From: Cunninghamella blakesleeana
Taxonomy: Eukaryota; Mucoromycota; Mucoromycetes; Mucorales; Cunninghamellaceae
Length of the DNA stretch: 64,000 nucleotides
Direction: 5' to 3'
Assembly (NCBI GenBank): GCA_017871115.1
Contig: JAFCIZ010000002.1
Coordinates: 4,040,670-4,104,669, forward strand
Part shown: piece after piece, positions 51,240-63,874 of the stretch
Layout: the number at the start of each line of letters is the position of its first letter
Numbering within the stretch: the stretch's first letter is position 1
Made by a program: the position numbers and the translations under genes
The notes under the pieces: model-generated
What the model saw: the letters and a program-made list of their open reading frames with translations, nothing else
Told to the model about the DNA's origin: nothing
Databases searched by the model: none

Positions 51240-52028
51240 AATCAGCAAACTCATCATGCATTTTACATTGAAGGTGCTTCAAACTTCCGTAGAATCGACA
51301 ACACTCATATGTAAAAAAGAAATAAATAAATAAAAAGAAATAAAAATAAAAAAGAATTATAAATTAATGTAAAACTGTAAATTAATAATAAATATATCAA
51401 TATTCTTTTTTCTTTCTTTTTTACACTTAAATTAGTTATGCTACCGCTCAGCCTACCGTAGTTGGCCTTCGCCAAGTAATTCGACAGCTATTAACCGATA
51501 AACCTCACAATGAACGTATACTATGGATCAATTTACGCGAAGAGCCAATTATTTATATCAACGTATTCCTTATGTGTTAAGAGATCGATATTATACCCTT
51601 CGTAATATTCGTGCTTATAAAGGTATAACAGGTGCAAGATTAGAACAGTTAGAAGAAAGATTGAAAGAAGATATTATTGAAGAAATTAATAACTGTGATG
51701 GAAGATTACTTCTTCATGGGGAAAATCGTGATGGTCAAGTCTTTGCCAATGGGAAGAAGTATCAATTGATTCTGTATTAACTGCTCATGAAGTGATGGAA
51801 TCCATAGCCTGGGAAGTGGCTCAAGATTTAGAATTATCTAATGATTTACAATCTATTTTAAATTATCATCGTATTCCTATTACCGCTGAAAAAATTCCTA
51901 GTTGTGAAGATTTTGATGAATTACGAAGTGTTATTGCTGGTGTGGACCTTGGAAAACTGCTATTGTCATGTAAGCTTATAATATAATAAAAATAGATTGA
52001 TATTTTATTGATGATAAAAGAACTTGCC

Positions 52029-52065
<37 letters not shown>

Positions 52066-53420
52066 TTTCATTATCTATATTTATTTATTATTTACTTAAA
52101 AAAATAGGAATTGTCAAATTGGGTTTGCAAGAAGTACAACAGGTAAAAAAAAAAAAAGGAAAAAACGAGTTTCACAACATGAAACTTAAAATCAAAAAAT
52201 TAACTTTTATCTTTTTTTATACTATATTATTTATATTCAATTATAAAAATATAGGTACTGTTATCGCTACTTTGCTTACCAGATGGTTACAAAACCAAAC
52301 ATCTTCTACAATATTAAATAAACAACCCCAACCCGCCGTCGAGATTACCAAATCATCAATAGTTTATTAAGAGTGATCAACATGGACTAGAAAATAAAAG
52401 AATTGTAGATGATACATTAGATCAATGTGGATTAATTATGAATCTTCGTGATGCTATTGAAGAAGCACGTGTACATGCTGAACAAGAAATGGATCCAGTT
52501 AAACGTAAACAACAAATCAAACGCGGTGCTGTAGCCCTTGAAAGATATTACATGTTGATTTGTTTCCAAGTCTATTTGGATTCCACCTCACCTGACCTTA
52601 TGCATGAAACAGAATCATTTGGTCATTATATGAAACGCCACGCTGAATTGTTTACCATCCTAAAAGAACTTCAAACAAACGATAATGCTATGGAGTTCAT
52701 TGTACCAGTTGAACAAGATGTGTCTTATCTAATTCTATTTATGATAATGCTTCTTTAACCAATCAAGGTGATGGTGTAGCTTTAACAAGCGAAGTTTTAC
52801 GTGTGGTAAATAATCGACACGGCCAAGTCTTGGCACAACAACCATTTTAAAACACGATGCTTTCCCTGGATGTCAAAAAATGAGCTTACGTGAAAAAATT
52901 GCTGGGGCTTATAATTTTAGAAGAATTCCCATCAATCAAATGAAACAGGTCATGGAAAAAGACATGGCAGCGGCAAATGATTCAACAAGTAGCATAAGTG
53001 GATTAGCTATTGATATGGATATATTACAGTATACAATGAATTCAAATAGAGATACACATCCAAACCCTGAACTTGAAGCACTCCTTCAACAACAAAAACC
53101 TCCCTTTATATGTGGAAGTGCTATGCCAAATGATATAAGATCCTTATTAGCTAGTGTTGGCGCTGGCCCAGGTGGAAAAAGGAAGGTATTATGGACTTGT
53201 TTACGTGAAGAACCTGTATTATATATCAATAAACGCCCTTATGTATTGCGATTACAAAACAATCCTCTTCGTAATCTTGAAACAACTGGTATAGCTAAAG
53301 AACGCGTGGAACATATGGAACGAATTATGCTTAAAGATACTTTAGAAGAATTGAAATTGTATAATGGACGACTTTTATTACATGATGAAGAAACAGCAGA
53401 AAAAGGTGGATTTCTTTTAG

Positions 53421-53489
<69 letters not shown>

Positions 53490-54543
53490 GTTGGATAAAA
53501 GTTGGATGTTGAATATAAATACAAGTAGGGGTTAAGAAAGATGAATTTAAAAATAAAATAAAATAAGCATGTATATTAGGGGTGTTTATAAACTAATCTC
53601 AATATATATATATTTTTATTAGCCAACGTGGAAACTGTATCAGTAGAAAATGTACAAACACCTGATCAAGCATTTCAATCCATTATTGATGAGGGTTATC
53701 AAGTGGATTATCTTAGAATACCAATGTAAGAACCTTGCTATAATTGATAATGATAAAAGGGACTATAATTATAATTATAATTATATATTCTCATTAATAT
53801 ATGTATACATTTTTATTTTTTTATTTTAATAATCATTCTTAGTACTGATGAACAAGCACCTATTCCAGACGTTTTCGATCAACTTATTGACCGATTTAGG
53901 ATTGTTGATGATAATACAGACATGTTTTTCAATTGTCAAATGGGTCGTGGACGTACTACAACCGGAATGGTAACAGCCTTCTAATGACAATGATTCTCAA
54001 AAATGATAATATATTGGATATGACTAGATCTTATATGGTGGAATCCGTTAATATCGGTAGTAATGAACCTATAACTAACTCATTTGATGAAGAAAATAAT
54101 GATGAACGACAAAGATTACTCAATGGTGAATACCTTTCTATCTTGCAATTATTGAGTGTCCTCAGTTATGGTAAATTAGCAAGAAATTAACCGATCAGGC
54201 AGTCGATATGTGTGATCATATGCAAAATTTAAGAAAACTATTTATGATTTAAAACTTCGTATGGATGCCGCCGACCCAGGTTCTTCTAAGTGGCAAATTG
54301 CTAGTGAAGGTGCTTCAAATTATTTAGTACGTTACTTTTATTTGATTGTCTTTGCAAATTATTTATTAGAATCAGTAGATCAAGAAATAAACACCATCTA
54401 TCGAATATGACTCATATCATGGAGCCTCTAAAACAAGCAATGTTACTTCAGCAACTGATACTAAAAATAATGAGAAAGTTGCATCCACTCAGGGTTCTTT
54501 TAAAACCTATTTGAAAAATCATAGAGAAATTACAAATTTTTAA
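51240..54543 (+). pseudogene. Paladin-like double tyrosine-phosphatase-domain protein, many frameshifts
   Basis: Strong similarity to the paladin (PALD1)/phytase-like phosphatase family. An exon near 51256-51310 gives HHAFYIEGASNFRRIDNTH and joins at about 51436 to YATAQPTVVGLRQVIRQLL. Then LREEPIIYIN, RLEQLEERLKEDIIEE and the first CX5R loop CQIGFARSTTG. The second half repeats the plan: CLREEPVLYINKRPYVLR, ERVEHMERIMLKDTLEE and CQMGRGRTTTGM. Both catalytic CX5R loops are present. Ten or more one-base frame changes are needed (e.g. near 51561, 51745, 51955, 52335, 52385, 52845, 53975, 54173, 54238, 54390), yet the protein stays conserved between them. That fits sequence errors or very recent decay. 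The 5' exons abut or were removed by LINE 1c. Confidence 0.82.
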
Positions 54544-54922
54544 AATATCAACCTAAGGAATTGTCATGAAACAGCCACTTTTTGAAAAATCATATGCTCT
54601 TGTATTAGCTCTTTATTTCATTACCCTTTTATATATATTGCTTTACATTATACAATAATAAAAATAAAAAAAATTAATATCAATACTAATCTTAAATGTG
54701 ACTTTTTGTGTCTTTTTCTACTGATTTTATTTTATTTTATTATTTTGATTATTTCGGGATTTTGACTTTGCTTTGCATAATCAACTTTTTTAGTTTGCAC
54801 ATCGGAATTTAAATTTTGAGCGCCCAATAATATTTCCCTTTAATTTCGCGTATTTTAACTTTTTGCGTTTTTTTTCTTTTTTCTTTTTCTTTTTCTTTTC
54901 TTTTACTTCATTCTTTATTCCC

Positions 54923-57093
54923 ATGAAGACTGCAAATAAGAAAAAATATTTATTTTATTCGAATGTTATATTTGCGAAGCCAATAATTTTTCTCAAAAAC
55001 AAAAACTTTTAGCTCATTTGGAAAAACATAATATCAATCTTACTCCAGCAAAAAGAGGCAAACCACCAAGAGAAGATACTATAATTGTAAAGAATATAGA
55101 AGAAGCTACAATTATTTACCATGGTTGTCCATCCTGTTATCATTACTGCAAGTCACTTGAGGAATTGTCAGTTCATATCAAGCAACACCTTTTGATATAG
55201 AAGACCATGATAACGAGTAAGTTATTATGCATTTCTTAATGCGCTTGTTAAATTTATCAATTAAAATTATACAAAAAATTAAAAACAAAGAAATATTGTG
55301 AAACTTTTGGTTAACTTTTATCAAATGTAAAAGACAAGGGTAGTATTTATACCTTTTAGTGGATTGGTGACACTGGGCTTAGTTTATATGTATAAATATG
55401 AAAATAGAATTAGAAAGTTATCTAGTAAAGGTAACGTGAATTAGAATGGAGTTTAAAGTGTGTCTATGGTAATGGATCTGCGGGATTAGAAGATTTAAAG
55501 TTATAGCAAAGCATAAGCTAATAGGAATAGTTCATTTTGTATCAGGTACACAGTAGTGATTTTATAATAAATATCAAATATTTCATGTGTATTATAAGTG
55601 TATTATAATTATGAAGTTATTTAATATTGTTATTATATGGTAAATACAACAGCGCTATACCATTAAAAGGTACAAGTATTCATTTTTTTTTATTATAGAT
55701 ATACTGAAATTGATATAAATGCCAATGAACTAGTAAGAGTCATTCCAACAACAGTAGATATATCTGATTCGTTACCTGTTACACATATTACAGAAAATAT
55801 CAAAGAAACTATGAAGAAGCCATCCTCTATGCGTGTCAACAACAATCTGATACTGAGGAGACTAAGGCAAAAACAATGTTTATATTGGATGCACTTAAAC
55901 TAAACCCTTATCTATTGTAAATAATATTGGCGAAGAGTACAATGCTCTAGCTCATCCTAATATCATTCAGAAAGCTATTTATGGACACTCATCAACTCAA
56001 ATTACGTTACCTATGAAACGATCATATCATGAAGCAGAAAACTCACTTTGCCTCAACTGTTCTCCAACCAACCAAGTTCATTTGGAATCATTATTGGTGA
56101 TATCACCTTACAGTAAATTACTTCATCGACAACATTATATGGAAATATCTCAAGAAATATGCGAACTTTTGAACTATGATTGGACCTTTTATCCTCAAAT
56201 TAAGTATGCCTGTGCTCAAATGTTGGCAGGAGCTATTCTATGGAACAGCAATAATGGCGAAGCAATAATGATCAATAGTGTGGAAACATATGGCAGACTT
56301 ATAACAGCAGATGATCATCGTGAACCAATTGGAATTAAAAAGCAAGGTTCTACTGCAGATACCTCATTGCCTTCTCCTTTCAAAACCAAGTACTTTAATG
56401 TATGGCCTGTGACTCTTGACACCCGTGAAGGAAAAATGTTGATGATTGGAACAAAAACTTTAATGCGTTGATCACTTCGTCCATGCGATTGGATAAACGA
56501 TTAAAACCCAGTATTGGTGCCATAACAATAAACTTTATATTATTACAAAAAAGAACTCAGTGTCATGTTCGATATATCTTGACAAAGAATCTGTGGAAAA
56601 AGCAATGATATTGGCAAAAGATGAACAAGCGATCTCTATTAGTAAAATCGATATGCTCTATCAGCTTCGACAATTAAATACAAAGTTTGACATGCCATCT
56701 ACTTTTTACCTCTGTCGTGCTTCTGGCCCTATCACAAAATCACACGCATGTCAACCGTATTCACTGTTTACATTGACTGATTTTGATAGAGGTAGTACAC
56801 CTGCTGGTACAATTTTTTCACTAATAGCCACCAACATAATTAAACATGGCGCTGAAGCAAAGCTTCCTATACAATTTGTTAAAGAGTGTATTTCTCAATG
56901 TAAAGGAAAAATATTGAAAATATTTCAAGAAATTTTAGACCTCTATGGATCCTCTATTCAGATAACCATCTTGGAAAATAATGAATTGAATGGAAAGTTA
57001 GAAGTACTTGCTGAGTTACTTTCATCGCACATTGCTACCGCAAATAAGTCCATTGAAAATGAAATAACCAAATCATTTGGCTCACTTGACTGA
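54923..57093 (+). CDS. Unknown protein with two N-terminal C2H2 zinc fingers; solo LTR in an intron
   Basis: After a short lead, two C2H2 fingers are visible: CYICEANNFSQKQKLLAH..H (about 54967-55027) and CPSCYHYCKSLEELSVH..H. An exon ends near 55216. The intron to 55698 contains the solo LTR 55246-55651. The next exon begins YTEIDINANELVRVIPTT. Frames NYEEAILYACQQQSDTEETK, then 56013-56471 (LLVISPYSKLLHRQHYMEIS, CAQMLAGAILWNSNNGEAIM, TKYFNVWPVTLDTREGK) and 56560-57093 (AMILAKDEQAISISKIDMLY, FDRGSTPAGTIFSLIATNII) look like one protein broken by about five single-base shifts. Stop at 57091-57093. I do not recognise the C-terminal domain; a DNA-binding role is inferred from the fingers alone. 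Confidence 0.55.
55246..55651 (+). repeat. Solo LTR (family 1, copy B) with 5-bp target duplication GCGCT
   Basis: A 406-bp element TGTTAAATTTATC...GGTAAATACAACA, flanked exactly by GCGCT at 55241-55245 and 55652-55656. It lies wholly inside an intron of the zinc-finger gene, in the same orientation as the gene. It is nearly identical to copy A. This copy defines the ends of the family. Confidence 0.93.
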
Positions 57094-57109
57094 CTCTCTC
57101 TCTCATTCT

Positions 57110-58686
57110 CTCTTTTTATTATTATTATTATTATTATTTATTATTGCTATTAATAAGTATATTAACAATATTATTTTTATTATTTTATTTTACTCGTGAA
57201 AGTATAACATCATCATTATCTTTATTATTCAATTCTATTTGCCATCATTATAATATTGATTTATTATTATTACTATTTTATTATTTTATTATTTTATTAT
57301 TTTTATATCTTTATTATTATTTCACTTTTAATTTTCAATTATTACTTGCTGTTTATAAAAATATAGTTTAAAATTTTCAATTTTACTAATATAAGCGTCC
57401 AATTTGTTTTTTGTTCTCTCTAATTCACCCAAACTTTTTTTAATTCGCCTTAATTCACCCAATATTTTTTAATTCACTCTAATTCACCTTAATATTTTTA
57501 ATTCACCCTAATCCACCCAAACTTTTTTAATTCACCCTAATTTACCCAATATTTTTTTAATTCACCCCAATTTACCTTAATAATTTTAATTCATCCTAAT
57601 TCATACAAATTTTTTATTTTATTCTAATTTTTTTTTGAGTCTTACGAAAAATTATTATATATAGCAGAATTATTCTATCTATTATTATTCTTTTATATTT
57701 TATTTTAACTGGCTATTATTTTTTTATGTATTAAAAATATGAATATTGTAGTAATAAAAATAATTTAGTTTGAATTTGGCCATTAGAGTTTTTTATCTTT
57801 AAGAATTTGAAAGTAATATATTTTACTAATAATTATTAATATAAATAATACTTGATAATCTAAATAAATTTAATAAGGAAAAGGAATAAATATACATAAT
57901 ACTTAATAAAAGGTAGCGTAATAGAACAATAATTTATATACGTACTATAAGTAAACTAAGGGTAGCGGAGGATAAGAACAATAGATATTACCTAGCCCTT
58001 ATGTAATGTGATGGTCTTTTATAAAGCTCAAGTTTACATCAAGTTCTATTCAGTTAGAGGAACCTTGTAGTGAAAGTTTATTGAAGGTTTCAAAAACTAC
58101 TTTGAGTGCTAATTACCATGCGTTATAATACTATCTACCAATATATCCGATACTGCAGTGATAGCGGAACCAAGAGCTCTGTTCTTGGGAATAGGTACAT
58201 CTTTTTAACACTAACCTTAATCATCAGTTGTTTGACGTATTGTGAAATACGCTCAGATATTTGACTATGAAATCAAACCTTTAATATATAGTTGGCTTTT
58301 ATTATATAAATATATAGAAAATTATTTATAATTGAAAATAAAGATATGAAGGGTGCTATTTGGATTTAATCATAAGCTTTATGCAAGTATTAAAAAAAAG
58401 ATGCACAAATTGAAAAATTATTTTTAATCCAGGAAAACTTGTTTTGGCGCATGAATTGCCACTCCGCAAACTTTATATGATTTGCATTAATACACGGAGT
58501 TTCAAGCGGGTCAAGTAAAACAATAAAATAAATTTACAAAGAGAAAATAAATAGGCAGAATAATCAAATTTTTTATTTCTTTCTCTTTCTTTCTCTTTCC
58601 TCTCTCTTCTTTCTTCTTTCTTCTTCTTTTAGTAATAAATATTTTATTATTACTAATAATATTTTCAAATATTATATATATTCACT
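57110..58686. other. Gene-poor region with simple and tandem repeats
   Basis: (TTA)n stretches around 57116-57140 and 57258-57320, then the AATTCACCC tandem repeat described separately. The part 57940-58520 is less AT-rich than its surroundings but shows no convincing open frame. A CT-rich tract at 58573-58628 precedes the next gene. Confidence 0.5.
57415..57630. repeat. AATTCACC(C/T)TAATT... minisatellite
   Basis: About seven imperfect copies of a unit of 28-30 bases. Each begins AATTC(A/G)CC and has a second CACC or TACC box followed by a T-tract, e.g. AATTCACCCTAATCCACCC then AAACTTTTTT. Units alternate between endings CAAACTTTTT and CAATATTTTT. Later units decay toward the right. Confidence 0.75.
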
Positions 58687-60431
58687 ATGAAAGACAACAA
58701 TAATTATTTTCCTCCTTCACCTATAGAATCTCCTTCATCTACAACTATACAAAAGAGTATTGCTTTCCAATAAACACAACTATTGATAATAAACAAACCA
58801 TTGATTACTCATCAGTCTATTCTCCACCTACTTCACCTTTGGTATAATAAATAAATATAATATATAAATAGGAAATGAGCTTCATTATTAATGTATCCAC
58901 TTTTTTTTTTTTTTTTTTTTTGCTTTATATTATTTATATTTTTAAAAAACAGATATTATCACCAAGTTATTATGATCATTCACCTGACCAAGCTATTCAA
59001 AAAAGAAAATCAGCACCTCAATTTTATGGGAACCTCAATGGGAAAAAGTGGATATACAGAGCTTGACTTTAGAAAATGCAAAGTTACAAAGAGCAAATAG
59101 AATATTGAAAGTGGATAGAGAAGCTTGGCTGCAAGAACAGATTCAACCCTTGATGAACATATTCGCGAATTGACAGTTGCAAATATTAGATGGCAAAGAG
59201 CTTCAAGATTATTACAACAGGAATTAGACGAATCTCAACAAGAATAAAAGCTTTAAAAGAAAATCAATTACAATCATCAACGTCAACATCATCTATGGGT
59301 CCAGAATATCAATATTTAGTAAATATGGTTCATTTTTTACAAGATCATCATCCGCAGGTAAATTTCCGTCATTTTTTTTTATCCTTCTCCTTTTATGGTG
59401 AAGGATTTTTTCATATTTTCATTCATTCTTTATTTTATTTTTTTTCCTCTCCCTTTCTCCCTCAAAAAAAAAAAATCCCTTCAACATTTCATTTTATTTA
59501 AAATATTTCTATTTCACTCCTTTTTCTCCCCAATTATATGTATCAAAAAATTATAAGTTTTTTCTTACTCATGGACTTCTCCCCTTCATCTATATTTACA
59601 TGTTTTTTTAGACTTCCAAAAAGAAGTTATCAACGACCAAGAATATAATTTGAATCAAAAGAATGCTGATAGTGACAATTACGACATAGTAAAACAGCAC
59701 CAAAAACAACAGGAAAAAGAAATACATCATATTATAATAAAAAAATCTATCAATTGGAACAAAAAATTCAAACTTTATCAAATAACTTAAATTCCCGGGA
59801 ACATGATGTCGTATTATTAACAAATGAATTATCAAACAAAGATCAACAAGTAACACAATTAAACAATCAATTGAACTACTATCAGAAAGTATGTATATAT
59901 ATATAAATAAAGTTTTTGAATAGGAAATGAAAGTTAAAAAAAAAAAAAAAAAAGGCAAAATAAAATAATTACTAACCTCCCCTGATTTTTTTTACACCAA
60001 CACTATAGATTATCGAAGAACACGGTATTTCTATCTCATCAAACCCATTTGATCAAACGTTAGATGATATATTATCCGAAAATGAACATCAACAAATAAA
60101 AAATAGGAAAAATTTACGCCGTCTTACTTGTTCATCTATTGATTCAACTTCATCCAGCGAATCTACACTATGGGATGAATTACGTTGTGCAACATCTAGA
60201 TTCTTTTCACCTAAGCAACAAGAAGGAATTTTTATTAAAATAAAACATGCCTGGTAGTTTCTTGCGATAAATGATAATAAAGAAGAAGAAGATGTTGATG
60301 TTGATGATTCTATTTTTCCGGTATGGATGGCCATTTTAGAACATGATCAATATGTTTCATTTATTTTATTATCTATGATTCTCGGGCTTGCATCAAAATT
60401 GGGAATCATGATGATTGGATGGTTCCTTTAA
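58687..60431 (+). CDS. Coiled-coil protein with possible C-terminal membrane segment, frameshifted
   Basis: It starts MKDNNNYFPPSPIESPSSTT. A Pro/Ser-rich head continues to YSSVYSPPTSPL before an intron at about 58841. Then ILSPSYYDHSPDQAIQKRKS, a coiled coil (LTLENAKLQRANRILKVDRE, ELTVANIRWQRASRLLQQEL), an intron from 59357, a second coiled coil (YQLEQKIQTLSNNLNSREHD, LLTNELSNKDQQVTQLNNQL) and an exon from 60009 (IIEEHGISISSNPFDQTLDD). A hydrophobic stretch FILLSMILGLASKLGIMMIG lies at the end. Five or more single-base frame changes are needed, and the exact end is uncertain. Family unknown; it could be a membrane-anchored tether. Confidence 0.5.
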
Positions 60432-61249
60432 CTTTATTTTCTTTAATATTATCTTATTTACGAAATGCAACAAGTGACTTTCAAGTTAAATTCAGTTCTT
60501 AAGATTCGAAAATAACATCAACAACAACAAATATATACATAAAAAAAAAATAATCATCACCCTCCTTACATTTAATATTTTATATTTATATACTGTAAAT
60601 TATAATAGTCAATATATACATATGATCATTTGTTATTTAATTTATATAAACTTATATGATATTATTATTATAAATTATGTTAGACTTGATTATCTTACTC
60701 TTTCTTGTTTTTATGATCTCATCCTTTTTTATTTTCTTTTTATTTACAATAACATAAAAGTATATACTCTATTAATAAAAACGATATAAATATCTTGAAA
60801 TATATATATATTATTATATATTATTTATTTATTATATTATTATTATATAGCGTATATATATATAATTGACGCATTATCATGCATGCATATATGATTTTAC
60901 TTTTTTACGCGTATTTATTTTTATTTATTTTTATTTATTTATTTTTTGTTAAAAAAAATCTTCTAATTATCGATCATATGAACCAAACAGCTATTCAGCC
61001 TCAAGTGGGGTAAAATAAATAATAATAATAATAATAAATAAACCAGTTCAATTATAAAAGAAAAGTTTTTAAAAAATACCCTGCTCCTCATTTTGTTATT
61101 ATTATTATTACTAGATTTCGATCGTTTGCTGACATGCAGAATGTACTTTAGGAGTTAGTGCTGATATCGTTTATTAAAGGTAATATTAAAAAAAAAAGTT
61201 TAATCGTAATTTAATATGCGTTATAAAAAAAAAATAGGAGAATCAAGCA
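60432..61249. other. AT-rich intergenic region with simple repeats
   Basis: TA and TAA repeats (60803-60850, 61017-61038). No gene recognised. Confidence 0.45.
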
Positions 61250-61700
61250 TTATTGACATTTTGACGTTGAAAATTGGCGATAATAATGATATCGATTACA
61301 AACATTTGATATTGATGATAATGAAGCTGTTGCTGCTGTATTATTTGTATGAAGTATATAAAAAGGGTTCAGTTTCTTTTTAATATCTTGTAAATATGAT
61401 GGTTCTTTAATGGACTGAAATCCATAACTGTTCAATAATCTTTTATTATAATTCATACATTTTAATTCTAATAAAACAAACAAATATATATATATATACC
61501 TGATCTTTAACTTTATAATTATTATTATTATCATATTATTATTATTTATCATTATTTCCCACTTTATTTTGATTTATTAAACTTTTTCTTTGTAATTGAT
61601 TATAAGCTTCACAAATACTTTTTATTTTTAAATCATCCCATTGTTTACCAATTTCCTTTTGCAAAATGAATCACTACCTATTTTGTTTTAAACTGAAATA
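61250..61700 (-). CDS. Possible small gene, unknown
   Basis: Two minus-strand pieces look coding. About 61560-61660 reads LQKEIGKQWDDLKIKSICEA then YNQLQRKSLINQNKV. After an intron with a T-rich end, 61250-61480 reads LELKCMNYNKRLLNSYGFQS, IKEPSYLQDIKKKLNPFYIL and ends RQFSTSKCQ. One frame change is needed in the first piece, and an initiating exon was not found. I recognise no family. Confidence 0.35.
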
Positions 61701-61719
61701 AACATATATATATATATAT

Positions 61720-62288
61720 ATTTAATGATCATCATCATATTTTTTTTCATGGTTAAAGGATATGTCCATATATATTTATACTATACCATCATTTTTATTT
61801 ATATTTACTATGGTACTTGTTTGGATTGATATGACTACATAGTTTACTTGTTTTAAAACTATAATTTGTCTCTTGATGATTTTTCCAAGAATATATAAAT
61901 ATAAAGATACAAATAAATTTATATAATCTATATTAATAACGTTTTTATTTTTATTAATATATTTATTTGTCATTTATAAATACGACATAAAATTGAAAAC
62001 TTTGTGATTGAATATCTAGAATATATGTTCTGACCCGATACTTTTAACACCAGAAACAGGAATATATTACCTACTTATAATACTTGACAAATAAATGTAT
62101 ATTAATATTAAGTAGACATATATATATATATAATTGCATGATTATTATTACTATTATTTTTATTTTATTACTTTATTCAACTTTTGTATCAGTTTGACTT
62201 CAGCCATAATGAGAAGTAACATTAATAGGTCTTAATTGATCTAATATAATATTTAAAATTAAAATAATAAAAAGTATATTACTATTAT

Positions 62289-62329
<41 letters not shown>

Positions 62330-62992
62330 ATATATAGTTATATACCATTTAAACAAACTTCTTCTATCATACTACGATAAAATATACAAGAGAAAAAAAG
62401 AAAAAAAAATAGGCAAGAGAAAAAAAGGGGGTAAAAAACGGATAAAAGAATTACCTATTCTTTTTTATATATGCTTTTAATTTCATTGGTTGATCCTCTA
62501 AATCTAAAATGATAAAACAATAATAATAAAACTTGATTTTTTTTTATTATTACTACTATTAATGATAGCTTATTACTATTAAATGTAATAAAAAAAACTA
62601 TTCATCTCGTCTTTCTTATTCTTTTTTATCTTCTATTTAATATTTTAAAATAAATATACAAATATACATAATGTGTGCATGTACATTTACGCATCCATAT
62701 ATACTTTTACGCGTATTTACCTACTTTTTTTTTTTTTTTTTTTTTTTTTCAAAAAAAAAAATGGTACTAAATAATGTAAAGGCTGTATTTGGCTAAATTT
62801 ATTCTATTATTTTAGCTCTTAAAAGCATTGATTAGGATTTTAATCTCAGTAATCAAATTTTAATTTTTTTTATCCTATAAGGAAAGATGACTCACTCACA
62901 TAAAATAAAAAAAACCAAGAATGTTATCAACTTTATACTCTTATATAGTAATATAAACGAAGGATTCATTTATAAATAAAAATAATAATTTA

Positions 62993-63039
<47 letters not shown>

Positions 63040-63584
63040 TTATTTATACAATACATTATTTTATATTCATTGGTTATTTATTGATTATTTTATTTTTTTC
63101 TTTTACAATTAAAAAATTTACCAAAGTAACATTCTTCCGATTTCGATAGAAAAAGCGAGGTTATAAAATAAAAATAAAAACCCCGTTTACAAATATGGAA
63201 CATTTAGAGATGAGTCAACAACTTAATCCAATAACCAAAAAAATCACGATTCCTTTAAATAAATATATCATTATAGTATTAGTGACTATGCTGTTTATTA
63301 TATATATATATTTATATTTATATATATATTATATATATTATAAAACATTATATGTACATATATATACATACAGGTACATTTATATATATACAGTAAGTCA
63401 AAAGCATAACCCATAAATAAAAGGATGTTTCATTTCTGAGTGATTAGAAGCAAAAAAATCACAAATTTAAAGTCCGGATACTAAAAACTTATATAAAACG
63501 TTTTGATTTGAGATTTCTTTTTTTTTTTTTCTTTTTCTTTTCTCTTTTTATTTTTTATATAATATATTATATTAAATAATAATA
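61720..63584. other. AT-rich region with long (TA)n and poly(T) tracts
   Basis: (TA)n at 62297-62326, 63000-63036 and 63299-63400; T24 at 62726-62749. The frame at 63195-63416 is mostly TA-repeat translation. The stretch 63513-63584 is the likely promoter and leader of asparagine synthetase. Confidence 0.5.
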
Positions 63585-63839
63585 ATGTGTGGTATTTTTG
63601 CTTGTTATAACTATCAAGGTGATGTTGATGAATTCCGTCAACGTGCTTTATATCTTTCCAAAATAAGTGATTATATATTTTTATTTTATTTCTTTGCTCT
63701 TTTTATTCTATTTTTACTGATCTCTTTTTCTTTACTTTTATATATTCTATAGATTAAGACATCGTGGTCCTGATTGGTCTGGCTGTATGTGTGCCAAGAA
63801 CACTATTCTTGCTCATGAGCGTCTTGCTATTGTTGGTGT

Positions 63840-63874
<35 letters not shown>

